Shown: positions 54,604 to 63,692 of the stretch, piece by piece | Layout: each line of letters begins with the position of its first letter | Position numbering within the stretch: the stretch's first letter is position 1 | Source: Paractinoplanes ovalisporus | GTDB lineage: Bacteria; Actinomycetota; Actinomycetes; Mycobacteriales; Micromonosporaceae | Direction: 5' to 3' | Length of the DNA stretch: 64,000 nt | Assembly: GCF_016834655.1 (NCBI RefSeq) | Contig: NZ_JAENHP010000003.1 | Coordinates: 558,001 to 622,000, forward strand | Program-made: the position numbers and the translations under genes | The notes under the pieces: model-generated | The model's input: only the letters and a program-made list of their open reading frames with translations | The model's database searches: none | Told to the model about the DNA's origin: nothing

Positions 54604-54662
54604 AACGAAAGCAAACGAAGGTATTCACCACCCTGAATTCACTCGGTAACCCGGGAGTGCCG

Positions 54663-57614
54663 ATGAAACGTTTGTTCGTGGCCGCCCTGCTCGTCGGGAC
54701 GTTCACCGCCGCGCCGGCCTACGCCGCCGCCGACCCGCCCCAGGAACCGGGCGTGACCCTTCGCACGTACGACATCGGCGCGCCGATGAGCAAGGTCTGT
54801 GAGCTCAAGCCGGGCCAGACGCCCAATGTGGACAAGCTGATGCCGACCATCGACTGGTCCACCACCGACCAGTTCGGCCTGAACGACAACTTCGTCACCC
54901 ACGCGATCGCCAACCTGACCGCTCCGGCCACCGGCACGTACGCGTTCCGGCTGGTCAGCGACGACGGCTCCAAGCTCTACCTCGACGACGCGCTGGTGGT
55001 CGACCACGACGGGCTGCACGACGTCGAGCCCCCGGGCGAGGGCCAGGTCGAGCTGACCGCCGGGGTGCACAAGCTGCGGGTCGAGCACTTCGACCGTACG
55101 GGCGGGCAGCGTCTGACCCTGTCGTGGCGACCGCCCGGCGCGAACGACTTCGCCGTCGTCCCGAACACCGCACTCACCACCGACGCCGGGGTCGTGCGGG
55201 TCACCGCGCCCGGCCAGAAGGAGTGCACCGCCGGCACCGACACGCCGGGCGACGGCCTGCCCCTGACGGCCGTGAACCCGGGCTACACCCTCACCGACCT
55301 GCGCCCGCCGGGCTTCGAGCCCCAGGTCACCGGCATCGCGTTCCGGCCCGACGGCAAGATGCTGATCAGCACGTGGGGCGGTTCGGACCAGGTCAAGGGC
55401 GAGGTCTACCTGGTCTCCAACGTCACCGGCACGACCGGGGCGGACAAGGTCTCGTACAAGAAGATCGCCGAAGGCCTCAAGGAACCGATGGGCATCGCGG
55501 TTGTCGACGGCCTGGTCTACGTGTCGCAGAAGCACGAGCTGACCGAGCTCAAGGACACCAACGGCGACGACGTGCTCGACACCAAGCGGACCGTGGCCAC
55601 GTGGCCGTTCGGCGGCAACTTCCACGAGTTCGCGTTCGGGCTGCTCTACAAGGGCGGGAACTTCTACCTCAACCTGTCGGTGTCGATCAACCTGGGCGGC
55701 GCCACCACCGACCCCCAGCCGGTCGGCGGGCGGGGCACGCACATCGTGGTCAACCGCAAGAGCGGCAAGGTCACCACGGTCGCGGGCGGACTGCGTACGC
55801 CCAACGGGATCGGCTGGGGTGAGGGCGGCGACATCTACGTCACCGACAACCAGGGCGGCTGGCTCCCCTCCTCCAAGCTGCTCAAGATCGAAGAGGACGC
55901 GTTCTACAACCACTTCACCAACCCGGACGGCAAGTTCGACGCCAACCCCGTCACGCGGCCGGTGCTGTGGATCCCGCAGAACCAGATCGGCAACTCCCCC
56001 AGCACGCCGGTGCTGCTCAAGTCGGGCCCGTACAAGGGCCAGTTCGTGATCGGCGACGTCACGTACGGCGGTCTGCAGCGGGCCGCCTTCGAGACCGTGC
56101 ACGGTGTCGAGCAGGGCGCGATCTTCCGGCACACCCAGGGTCTGGAGGCCGGCATCAACCGGGTGGCGCTCGGGCCGGACGGCGCGATCTACGTCGGCGG
56201 ACTCGGCGCCGACGGCAACTGGGGGCAGGAGGGCAAGCTGCGCTTCGGCCTGCAGAAGCTGACCCCGAACGGCAAGAACGTCTTCGACATGAAGACGATG
56301 AAGGCCACCCGGACCGGCTTCAAGATCGAGTACACCAAGCCGCTGTCGGACGAGACCATCGCCTCGCTGGCCTCCAAGTACACACTGGAGCAGTGGCGCT
56401 ACGTGCCGACCGCGCAGTACGGCGGGCCCGAGGTCGACAAGGAGACGCTCGCCGTGAGCGCGGCCAAGGTCTCCGGCGACAAGAAGACGGTCACCCTGAC
56501 GGTCGAGGGGCTGCGCAAGGACCGCGTCGTGCACCTGCGCTCACCGCGCCCGTTCGCCGCGCGCGACGGTGAGGCCCTGTGGAGCACCGAGGCCTGGTAC
56601 ACCATGAACGAAAAGCCGGGTCCCCGGAAGCAGCAGGTCTTCTACGAGGCCGAGGAGGGCAACCGGGAGGGCGGCGCCACGCTGGCCACCGACCACCGCG
56701 GGTTCTCCGGCATCGGGTTCGTGGCCGGGTTCGGCGGCCTGAACGCGTCGACCACCAACCACGTCACGGTCGACAAGGCCGGCGACTACAAGGTGGGGCT
56801 GCGCTACTCCAACGGGCCCAACCCGTTCAGCGGCACCAAGACGGTCAGCGTCTACGTCAACAACAAGAAGATCCGCCAGGTGTCGCTGCCGTCCACGGTC
56901 ACGTGGGACGAGTGGGCCTCGGTCTACGAGACGCTGAAGCTGAAGAAGGGCGTCAACACGATCCAGTGGCGGGTCGACGCCACCGACACCGGGCACATCA
57001 ACCTCGACCAGATCAGCGTCCGCAAGCCCGGCGAGCGGATCACGCTGTTCGACGGCCACGGCCTGGACAACTGGCAGCACACCGACGGGCGCCGCCCGCA
57101 GTGGCCTGCTGTCGCACCCGACGCGACCGAGGTCTGCTGCGGCGACCTGCGCACCCTGGAGGCGTTCGGCGACTACAAGCTGCACGTCGAGTTCAAGGTG
57201 CCGCTGCTGCCGGACGACGTGACCGGGCAGAACCGGGGCAACAGCGGCGTCTATCAGCAGGAGCGCTACGAGGTCCAGATCCTCGACTCGTACGGGGACA
57301 CGACGCTCGCCGACAACGAGGCCGGCGCGATCTACACGGTCAAGGCACCCGACGTGAACGCGGCCACCGCGCCCGAGACGTGGCAGACGTACGACATCAC
57401 GTTCCGCGCGGCCCGCTACGACGAGGCGGGTGCCAAGACGTCGAACGCCCGGGTGAGCGTGGTCTGGAACGGCCAGACCGTGCACAACGACGTCGAGATC
57501 CCGCGCGGCACCGGCGGCAACATCCCGGAGGGCCCGGCCACCGGCGCCATCCGGCTGCAGGACCACGGCAACAAGGTCCAGTACCGCAACGTCTGGATCG
57601 AGCCGGCCTCCTAG
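54663..57614 (+). CDS. Secreted PA14/beta-propeller/CBM/DUF1080 multidomain protein
   Basis: A 983-residue exported protein. Signal peptide (LFVAALLVGTFTAAPAYAAA), PA14-like carbohydrate-binding domain (about 50-170, YAFRLVSDDGSKLYLDDALV), a six-bladed propeller like sorbosone/PQQ-type dehydrogenases (about 200-580, VTGIAFRPDGKMLISTWGG), a CBM6/35-like module (about 665-795, YEAEEGNREGGATL), and a C-terminal DUF1080 domain (about 800-983, RITLFDGHGLDNWQHTDGR). DUF1080 includes enzymes that cleave 3-keto-glycosides, often next to dehydrogenases that make such substrates. The two parts in one chain suggest glycoside oxidation and cleavage outside the cell. PQQ binding and catalytic residues were not verified. 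The stop overlaps the GGDEF-EAL gene's stop. Confidence 0.82.
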   Translation: MKRLFVAALLVGTFTAAPAYAAADPPQEPGVTLRTYDIGAPMSKVCELKPGQTPNVDKLMPTIDWSTTDQFGLNDNFVTHAIANLTAPATGTYAFRLVSDDGSKLYLDDALVVDHDGLHDVEPPGEGQVELTAGVHKLRVEHFDRTGGQRLTLSWRPPGANDFAVVPNTALTTDAGVVRVTAPGQKECTAGTDTPGDGLPLTAVNPGYTLTDLRPPGFEPQVTGIAFRPDGKMLISTWGGSDQVKGEVYLVSNVTGTTGADKVSYKKIAEGLKEPMGIAVVDGLVYVSQKHELTELKDTNGDDVLDTKRTVATWPFGGNFHEFAFGLLYKGGNFYLNLSVSINLGGATTDPQPVGGRGTHIVVNRKSGKVTTVAGGLRTPNGIGWGEGGDIYVTDNQGGWLPSSKLLKIEEDAFYNHFTNPDGKFDANPVTRPVLWIPQNQIGNSPSTPVLLKSGPYKGQFVIGDVTYGGLQRAAFETVHGVEQGAIFRHTQGLEAGINRVALGPDGAIYVGGLGADGNWGQEGKLRFGLQKLTPNGKNVFDMKTMKATRTGFKIEYTKPLSDETIASLASKYTLEQWRYVPTAQYGGPEVDKETLAVSAAKVSGDKKTVTLTVEGLRKDRVVHLRSPRPFAARDGEALWSTEAWYTMNEKPGPRKQQVFYEAEEGNREGGATLATDHRGFSGIGFVAGFGGLNASTTNHVTVDKAGDYKVGLRYSNGPNPFSGTKTVSVYVNNKKIRQVSLPSTVTWDEWASVYETLKLKKGVNTIQWRVDATDTGHINLDQISVRKPGERITLFDGHGLDNWQHTDGRRPQWPAVAPDATEVCCGDLRTLEAFGDYKLHVEFKVPLLPDDVTGQNRGNSGVYQQERYEVQILDSYGDTTLADNEAGAIYTVKAPDVNAATAPETWQTYDITFRAARYDEAGAKTSNARVSVVWNGQTVHNDVEIPRGTGGNIPEGPATGAIRLQDHGNKVQYRNVWIEPAS

Positions 57615-59866
57615 ACGGCGGCCGGCACCGCCTCCCACTGCGGCGACGCGGCGATCATCTCGGTGGTCGCCGCGGCGTCGATGGGACGGGTGTAGAGGTA
57701 GCCCTGGGCCGCGTCGCAGCCCAGTTCCCGCAACCGGGCCAGGGTCTCCTCGTCCTCGACCCCCTCGGCGATGGCCCGCAGCTTCAGCGAGTGCGCAAGG
57801 GCGATCATGGCGCGGACCACGCCCTCACGCGACTCGTCGGTGGCGATGCCCGAGACGAAGCTCCGGTCGATCTTCAGCGCGTCCCAGTGCCGGTCGGCCA
57901 GCCGCGACACCGACGAGTAGCCGGTGCCGAAGTCGTCCACGGCCACCGCCACGCCGTGACCCCGCAGCTCGGCCAGGGTGCCGGTCATGACCGTCTCGTC
58001 GACCAGGGCCGTCTCGGTCACCTCGAGGATCAGGGCTTCCGGCGGGGCGCCGTGAGCCTCGAGGGCGGCCAGCACCATCGGGACCAGCCGGGGGTCGCTC
58101 AGCTGCCGCGGTGACACGTTGACCGCGACCGGCGGGCGCCAGCCGAACTCGGCCAGCCAGGCGTCCTGCTGGACCAGCACCTCGGTGAGCACCAGCTCGA
58201 ACAACTGCCCCACGATGCCGACGGTCTCGGCGTGCGGCACGAACTCGTCCGGCGACAGGATCCCACGGTCCGGGTGCTTCCACCGTACGAGGGCTTCGAA
58301 CGCGTACAGCCGCCCGGTGCGCAGGTCGATCTCCGGGTGGTAGACGCAGAAGAGTTCCCCGTTGACCAGGGCGTGCCGCAGGTCGGTGTCGAGCTTGAGG
58401 CGGGCGCTGGCCTCGGCCGCGTACCGGTCGTCGAACCGCTCGGCCCGGCCCCGGCCGCCGTTCTTGGCCGCGTACATGGCCGTGTCGGCGTCGCGCAGCA
58501 GCGTGGCCGGGTCGGCCCGGTAGTCGTCGGTGGTCCGCACCCCGACCGAGACCGACGGGTAGAGCTCGACGCCGTCGATGACGATCGGCTCGGTGAACGT
58601 GGTGACCAGCCGCTCGGCCACCACGTCGGTGTCGGCGTCGGTGGCCTCCGGCATGAGGATGACGAACTCGTCGCCGCCGAGCCGGGCCACGATGTCGCGG
58701 CCGTCGCGCACCGAGGCGACGATCCGCTCGGCGATCGTGACCAGCATCCGGTCGCCGGCCGCGTGGCCCAGGCTGTCGTTGACGTCCTTGAACCGGTCGA
58801 GGTCGCAGAAGAGCAGCGCGACCTTGCTGCTGCCGTCGGCGGGCAGCTCGGCCAGGGCGAAGGTGAGCCGGCGCAGCAGCTCGGTGCGGTTGGGCAGCCC
58901 GGTCAGGGAGTCCTGGGTGGCGCGCAGGCCCATGTCGCGCAGCGGGCGGCGGATGCGGATGGCGGCCAGCGAGGCCGAGATCAGCACGGCCACCCCGACC
59001 AGCTGGTCGGCGCCGTCCGCGGTCAGCGCCGCGTACGCGTCCAGGGCCAGCACCCCGGCGATCACCAGCAGATAGCGGCGCACGCTGAGGATGTTGGTGG
59101 AGGTGTGCAGCGGCACGTTGAGCTGCGGCATCTGTGGGTGCAGGGCGGCCGCGCCGAGCAGCAGCGGCATCAGCATCCAGCCCAGGTCCATCCAGCCGCC
59201 ACCGACGTACGTGCCGTTGAGGCTGGCCGTCGCGTAGTAGGCGTCCGGGACGAACCAGGCCACCATGCCCGCCACCAGCAGACGGGCCGGGGCCCGCCGC
59301 ATCTCCATGCTCAGGCCCGCCCGCAGCGCGCCGAACAGCACGATCAGGGTGCCGATGGGGGTGACCACGGCGACCAGCACGGCCAGGGTGGCGCCGCCGC
59401 TCTGCAGGGTCGGGCTGATGAAGTGGATCCAGTACTGCAGCGCCAGCGGCACGGTGAGCACGCCCGCCTCGAGCATGCTGTCGCGGCCCGCGTGGTGGCT
59501 CATCTTGACCACGGCCGCCGCCGCCAGCAGGTGCGCCGCGATGTAGAGCACGTCGGCCACCGAGGGGAACGGCGCCTCGGCGTGGAACAGGTCGTACCCG
59601 GCGAAGATGATGTCGCCGGCGGCCGACAGCGAGAGCGCGGCCGCGAGCATGGTCCACGCCCCGCGGTTGCGCGGCCGGCCGCGGCGCAACCCGATCCAGG
59701 CCGCCACCGCGCCGCTGCTGTTGATCGCCGGGAAGATCCAGTTCGTGATCTGGTTCTGCGGCAGCACGATGTACGCGACCGCGGCGATCGACCCGGCCAG
59801 CAGGAACCACAGCCAGGCGCGACCGGACCGGGTCGCGACGGCGGGCTCGCCGGGCAGGAAGGGCAT
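57611..59866 (-). CDS. Membrane GGDEF-EAL c-di-GMP signalling protein
   Basis: A 751-residue protein. The N-terminal 300 residues have about nine hydrophobic segments (a multi-pass sensor). The GGDEF domain (about 315-480) keeps the intact GGDEF loop at 397-401, and the EAL domain (about 495-740) has EAL at 524-526 plus DDFGTGYSS, so both synthesis and breakdown of c-di-GMP are possible. The ATG at 59866 has GCGGAG upstream. It ends tail to tail with the PA14 gene, overlapping by four bases. With the GAF-GGDEF protein it is one of two c-di-GMP proteins here. Confidence 0.93.
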   Translation of the reverse strand: MPFLPGEPAVATRSGRAWLWFLLAGSIAAVAYIVLPQNQITNWIFPAINSSGAVAAWIGLRRGRPRNRGAWTMLAAALSLSAAGDIIFAGYDLFHAEAPFPSVADVLYIAAHLLAAAAVVKMSHHAGRDSMLEAGVLTVPLALQYWIHFISPTLQSGGATLAVLVAVVTPIGTLIVLFGALRAGLSMEMRRAPARLLVAGMVAWFVPDAYYATASLNGTYVGGGWMDLGWMLMPLLLGAAALHPQMPQLNVPLHTSTNILSVRRYLLVIAGVLALDAYAALTADGADQLVGVAVLISASLAAIRIRRPLRDMGLRATQDSLTGLPNRTELLRRLTFALAELPADGSSKVALLFCDLDRFKDVNDSLGHAAGDRMLVTIAERIVASVRDGRDIVARLGGDEFVILMPEATDADTDVVAERLVTTFTEPIVIDGVELYPSVSVGVRTTDDYRADPATLLRDADTAMYAAKNGGRGRAERFDDRYAAEASARLKLDTDLRHALVNGELFCVYHPEIDLRTGRLYAFEALVRWKHPDRGILSPDEFVPHAETVGIVGQLFELVLTEVLVQQDAWLAEFGWRPPVAVNVSPRQLSDPRLVPMVLAALEAHGAPPEALILEVTETALVDETVMTGTLAELRGHGVAVAVDDFGTGYSSVSRLADRHWDALKIDRSFVSGIATDESREGVVRAMIALAHSLKLRAIAEGVEDEETLARLRELGCDAAQGYLYTRPIDAAATTEMIAASPQWEAVPAAV

Positions 59867-60029
59867 TCGGATCTCCGCTGGGTTGCACCGAAGTTGCGGG
59901 ACTCGATGGACATCGGCGCGCGGGCCTGCCACTTGACCGGACGTCGGGGATGTCACAGTGAGCCCCACGCGTATGGGCCCTGGATCCTCAGCGATGTCCC
60001 GCCGCCCGCCGCGCCGGTTGACTGGACGC

Positions 60030-60521
60030 ATGTTCACGCTGAGAGTGACCGCGCTGATCGCGGCGACGATGACCACCGGGCTGATGGCCGGAGTGTTCGG
60101 GCTCTATCAGCACACGGTGATGGTGGGTCTGGGCCGCTCCGACGACCGTACGTTCATCGGCGGTTTCCAGGCCCTGGACCGGGCCATCCTCAACCCCTGG
60201 TTCCTGTTCAGCTTCGTGGGGGCGCTGGTGTTCACGGCCGTCGCCGCGTTCCTCAACGGCAACCGCCGGATCCTGCCCTGGGTCCTGGCCGCCCTGATCC
60301 TCTACGTGATCGTCTTCGGCATCACGGTGGCGGTCAACGTGCCCCTCAACGACGCCCTGAAGGCGGCCGGCGACCCGTTCACGATGGCCGACCCGGCCGC
60401 GGTGCGGGAGGCGTTCCACGAGGCCCGCTGGACCGCCTGGAACCTCGTGCGCACCATCGCCACCACGGCCGCGTTCGGCTTCCTCTGCTGGGCGCTGGTC
60501 GCCCGTGGCGAAGCCGGTTAG
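60030..60521 (+). CDS. DUF1772-like membrane protein
   Basis: A 163-residue membrane protein with about four hydrophobic segments. The pattern GLMAGVFGLYQHTVMVGLGR, FIGGFQALDRAILNPWFLFSF and VNVPLNDALKAAG, followed by RWTAWNLVRTIATTAAFGFL, matches the DUF1772 (anthrone oxygenase-like) family, where a conserved Trp-Asn occurs. Activity is not shown here. ATG 60030 is taken; upstream in-frame starts at 59958 and 59994 would only add an uncharged tail. The end overlaps the response regulator gene tail to tail by four bases. Confidence 0.8.
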   Translation: MFTLRVTALIAATMTTGLMAGVFGLYQHTVMVGLGRSDDRTFIGGFQALDRAILNPWFLFSFVGALVFTAVAAFLNGNRRILPWVLAALILYVIVFGITVAVNVPLNDALKAAGDPFTMADPAAVREAFHEARWTAWNLVRTIATTAAFGFLCWALVARGEAG

Positions 60522-61141
60522 ATCCCGGCGTCGCGGGCCCGGGCGACCGCCTCGGCCCGCGAGGCCACGTGCATCTTGGCGAAGATGTTGCTCACGTAGT
60601 TGCGGACCGTCTTGGCGCTCAGGCTCAGCGACGTGGCGATGGCGTCGTTGGGCAGTCCGCGGGCCATCAGCTGCAGCACGTTGCGCTCGCTGGGAGTCAG
60701 GCTTGGGAACGGCTCAGCCGGGCGGCCCGCGAAGAACGCGACGATCCGCGCGGCGACCGCCGCGCTGTAGAGGGCCTCACCGTGACCGACGGCACGGATC
60801 GCCCGGGCCATCTCCTCGTCGTCGGTGTCCTTGAGCACGTAACCACGGGCGCCCGCGCGCAGCGCCGCGAAGACCGAGTCGTCGTCCTCGAACATCGTCA
60901 CGACCAGGATGTGCGGGCCGTCCGGCTCGGCGGCCAGCCTCCGGATCGCGGCCAAGCCGTCGCCGCCCGGCATGTGCAGGTCCATCAGCACGAGCCGGGG
61001 CCGCAGTTGCTGCGCCATCCGGACCGCCGACACCCCGTCGGTGGCCTCCCCCACCACCTCGACGTCGGCCATCGTGCCCAGCAGGGCCCGCAGCCCGCGG
61101 CGGAACATCGGATGGTCGTCGGCGATCAATACGGTGATCAT
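60518..61141 (-). CDS. NarL/LuxR-family response regulator
   Basis: A 207-residue two-component regulator: receiver domain (about 1-120) with acidic residues in LIADDHP and phospho-acceptor Asp54 (VLMDLHMPGGDG), and a LuxR-type helix-turn-helix (LTPSERNVLQLMARGLPNDA, then LSLSAKTVRNYVSNI). It overlaps the kinase gene by four bases (ATGA) and is its evident partner. Target genes are unknown. Confidence 0.95.
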   Translation of the reverse strand: MITVLIADDHPMFRRGLRALLGTMADVEVVGEATDGVSAVRMAQQLRPRLVLMDLHMPGGDGLAAIRRLAAEPDGPHILVVTMFEDDDSVFAALRAGARGYVLKDTDDEEMARAIRAVGHGEALYSAAVAARIVAFFAGRPAEPFPSLTPSERNVLQLMARGLPNDAIATSLSLSAKTVRNYVSNIFAKMHVASRAEAVARARDAGI

Positions 61142-62316
61142 CGCGGGAACCTCGCCACGACCCGGGTGCCGCCGGACGGGCCGGCGCCGATGTCGAGCGT
61201 GCCGCCGAGCTCGGTGCTGCGCTCGCGCATCGACCGGTGACCCACACCGGCAAGATAGTCGACGGGCAGGCCGCGGCCGTCGTCGGTGACGGTCAGGACC
61301 ACATCGCCGGCGCCGGCGGCGACCTCGACCGTGCAGCGGGTCGCACCGGCGTGGCGGGCGGCGTTGTGCAGGGCCTCAGCCGCGATCCGGTAAAGGGCGA
61401 CCTCGACCGCGGCGGGCAGCGCGGGCATCGGGTCGGGCGCTGACACCGTACGGGAAAGGCCGTCGACGGGACGCAGGTTACGCAGCGCGTCGGCCAAGCC
61501 GAACTCGTCGAGCATCGGGGGCCGCAGCTCGTAGACCAGGCGGCGGATGTCGGCGGTCGCCTGGCGCACGTCGGTCCGCAGCTCGGCCGCCATCTCGGTC
61601 GCCGCGGCCGGATCGGTGGCGATCGCGCGTTGCAGCACCCCGAGGCGCAGCCCGAGCGACGCCAGCGTGGGCGCCAGCCCGTCGTGCAGGTCGCGGCGGA
61701 TCCGCCGGCGCTCCTCCTCGCGCGCGGTCACCAGCTGCTCCCGGGACTGCTGCACGGCGGCCGAGAGCCCGGCGGCGTGCAGGGTGATCGCGACCTGACG
61801 GGCCAGGTCTTCCAGCAGCCGTACGTCGGTGGCGGAGAGACGGTCCCGGCGGCGTCGAGCGCTGACGCGCAGGGTGCCGACCGCGTGGTTCTGATAGACC
61901 AGCGGGATCGTCGTGATCGGGGCGCCTTCGGGAGCTTTCCCGTACGAGGTGACCACACGCCCGCCGGCCTCGATCTCGACGTGCGGCAGTGACATGGTGC
62001 CCGCCAGCGCCGCCGCGACCGAGGGCAGCAGCTGACGGGAGACGTGACCCGCGACCTCGTACGCGTTGTCGCGCTGGCCGAACGCGAGCTGGTGCACGCC
62101 CCGGTCGAGGTGGGCCGAGACCGGCGCCCAGGTGGCCGCGACCACGGCGAACGCGATCGCGTGCGACCACCAGGGGATCTCGTCGAGCGAGCCGATGGGC
62201 CGCTGCGGCCACGTGGTGACGACGGCGACCAGCCCCGCGACCACGAAGGCGTACCAGATCAGCAGGAACGGGTAGAGCAGCTGATAGAGCCTCCGGGCCG
62301 CCCGTTCAGACCGCAC
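61138..62316 (-). CDS. Sensor histidine kinase (HisKA_3 type)
   Basis: A 392-residue kinase. Two N-terminal membrane segments (QLLYPFLLIWYAFVVAGLVAVV and ATWAP-type) frame a short loop, then a GAF-like sensor part with ENHAVGTLRVSARRRRDRL, the HisKA_3 domain with phospho-acceptor His211 (EERRRIRRDLHDGLAPTLAS), and an ATPase domain ending in GRGLPVDYLAGVGHRSMRERS. It phosphorylates the LuxR-type regulator encoded next. It overlaps the small membrane-protein gene by 11 bases, so the three genes form one unit. Confidence 0.93.
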   Translation of the reverse strand: MRSERAARRLYQLLYPFLLIWYAFVVAGLVAVVTTWPQRPIGSLDEIPWWSHAIAFAVVAATWAPVSAHLDRGVHQLAFGQRDNAYEVAGHVSRQLLPSVAAALAGTMSLPHVEIEAGGRVVTSYGKAPEGAPITTIPLVYQNHAVGTLRVSARRRRDRLSATDVRLLEDLARQVAITLHAAGLSAAVQQSREQLVTAREEERRRIRRDLHDGLAPTLASLGLRLGVLQRAIATDPAAATEMAAELRTDVRQATADIRRLVYELRPPMLDEFGLADALRNLRPVDGLSRTVSAPDPMPALPAAVEVALYRIAAEALHNAARHAGATRCTVEVAAGAGDVVLTVTDDGRGLPVDYLAGVGHRSMRERSTELGGTLDIGAGPSGGTRVVARFPR

Positions 62317-62686
62317 TGACCACCCGTTCCCGCCAGAGGCAGAGCGAGATCACCGCGACGTGGTGCACCAGCATGACCGACGCGAACGCCATCGCTCCCG
62401 CCCCCGCGTCGAACAGCAGGGACCCCACCGCCTGGATGATCCAGAACGAGTTGACGGCGATGAGCAGCACCGCGCCCCACTTCTGCAGGCGCCAGGCCCC
62501 GTACGCCGCCACCAGAGCCACCACGTCAGAGGTGAAGCTGCCCAGCACGATGGCGAAGGGGTCGCGGCTCTCCTCGGCCCCCAGCACAAGATTGGGCAGA
62601 TCGAAGGCGACGATCCCGATGATCGCCACCACCACCGAAAGAGCGGCCGCGACCTTGAGCGCGGTCGACCGGGTCATGCGTCCCAT
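62306..62686 (-). CDS. Small four-segment membrane protein
   Basis: A 126-residue protein with four hydrophobic segments (ALKVAAALSVVVAIIGIVAF, FTSDVVALVAAYGAWRL, GAVLLIAVNSFWIIQAVGSLLF and MAFASVMLVHHVAVISLCLW). The ATG at 62686 has GGAGG seven bases before it. The start of a transcription unit with the histidine kinase and its regulator, so it may sense or be controlled together with them. No family recognised. Confidence 0.75.
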   Translation of the reverse strand: MGRMTRSTALKVAAALSVVVAIIGIVAFDLPNLVLGAEESRDPFAIVLGSFTSDVVALVAAYGAWRLQKWGAVLLIAVNSFWIIQAVGSLLFDAGAGAMAFASVMLVHHVAVISLCLWRERVVSAV

Positions 62687-62948
62687 GAGAAGCCTCCAGC
62701 TGTGCTTTGTCGAGGCCTTCACGCTAGAAATCCCACGTCCCGCAGCACACGAGGCCCGTGTCCCGGCACCTTGGGACACTTCGCCGGGACAGCCTCGTGA
62801 CGGGCGACCAATCCGGCCCGCCGCGACAGCTGACGCTTGTTCGATCCCGCTGTGGGACGAACGCCCGGAACGGACCGGCCGTCCAGTCGGTACAACCACC
62901 TTTGTGGACGCTGCCGCGGCGTCAACGCTTCTTCCCATACTTGAAGCC

Positions 62949-63521
62949 GTGGCAACGAACACGGATAAAGCGGTCAAAGTCGCAGTGATCGGCGCGGCGG
63001 GCGCCGTCCTCGCCGCATCGATCCCGGTGCTGATCACGACTCTGGGCAAGGACGAACCGTCCAAGCCACCGGTCGCCGCCAGTTCCGCGCCCGTCACGTC
63101 GCTGCCGACCACCACGCCACCACCAGCGACGCCGACCACTGACGGGCCGGCCATCGCGCTCACGGCTGAGGCGTCGGGGACGCGGCAGGTTGCGGTCGGC
63201 GTGGAACGGAAGCGGGCACCACGGGCCGGCCGCAGCTTCTGGTTCGTCCTGCAGATCCACAACGTGAACGGCCACAGCGAGTTCTACCCGCGCAAGGACG
63301 TGTCGGCCAGCGAGCCCGGTTATCAGCTGCAGGTCTCCATCCCGCCCGACGCCGACGTCGCCCGCAAGCGGACCGGCCACGTCTTCGAGGTCGACGCCGC
63401 CACCGCGAAGTGGATGGCCGCCGGAGCCGCCGACGACGCCACCATGTCCGAGAAACAGCTCATCAACCCACCGTGCAACGACTGCGCAGCGTCGAACGAG
63501 GTCACGCTGCCGTTCGAATGA
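62949..63521 (+). CDS. Anchored exported protein of unknown function
   Basis: A 190-residue protein with GTG start. One hydrophobic anchor (VAVIGAAGAVLAASIPVLITTLG) is followed by a Thr/Pro/Ser spacer and an external domain of about 110 residues (RQVAVGVERKRAPRAGRSFWFVLQIHN and SEPGYQLQVSIPPDADVARKRTGHVFEV). It contains two close cysteines (NPPCNDCAAS) near the end. Not recognised. It lacks a strong ribosome binding site. Confidence 0.65.
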   Translation: MATNTDKAVKVAVIGAAGAVLAASIPVLITTLGKDEPSKPPVAASSAPVTSLPTTTPPPATPTTDGPAIALTAEASGTRQVAVGVERKRAPRAGRSFWFVLQIHNVNGHSEFYPRKDVSASEPGYQLQVSIPPDADVARKRTGHVFEVDAATAKWMAAGAADDATMSEKQLINPPCNDCAASNEVTLPFE

Positions 63522-63632
63522 GCCGAACATGACCGCCATCGCCGGGACCGCTTGCTGCCGTTCCCCTCCGACAACGTCGCGGTCCTCCGCGCGCATCACC
63601 ACCGGTTTGCTGATCACCGTAGCTGGGCCGAC

Positions 63633-63681
63633 CCCGCCGCTTCGGGTGAACGGCGCGCTGCTCGACGGGCGAAGCGGCGGG
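63633..63681 (-). terminator. Long inverted repeat after trpD
   Basis: CCCGCCGCTTCG (63633-63644) and CGAAGCGGCGGG (63670-63681) are perfect 12-base arms with a 25-base loop, 12 bases beyond the trpD stop codon. It also lies after the convergent anchored protein gene, so it may end both transcripts. Confidence 0.65.
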
Positions 63682-63692
63682 ATCCATGGCGG

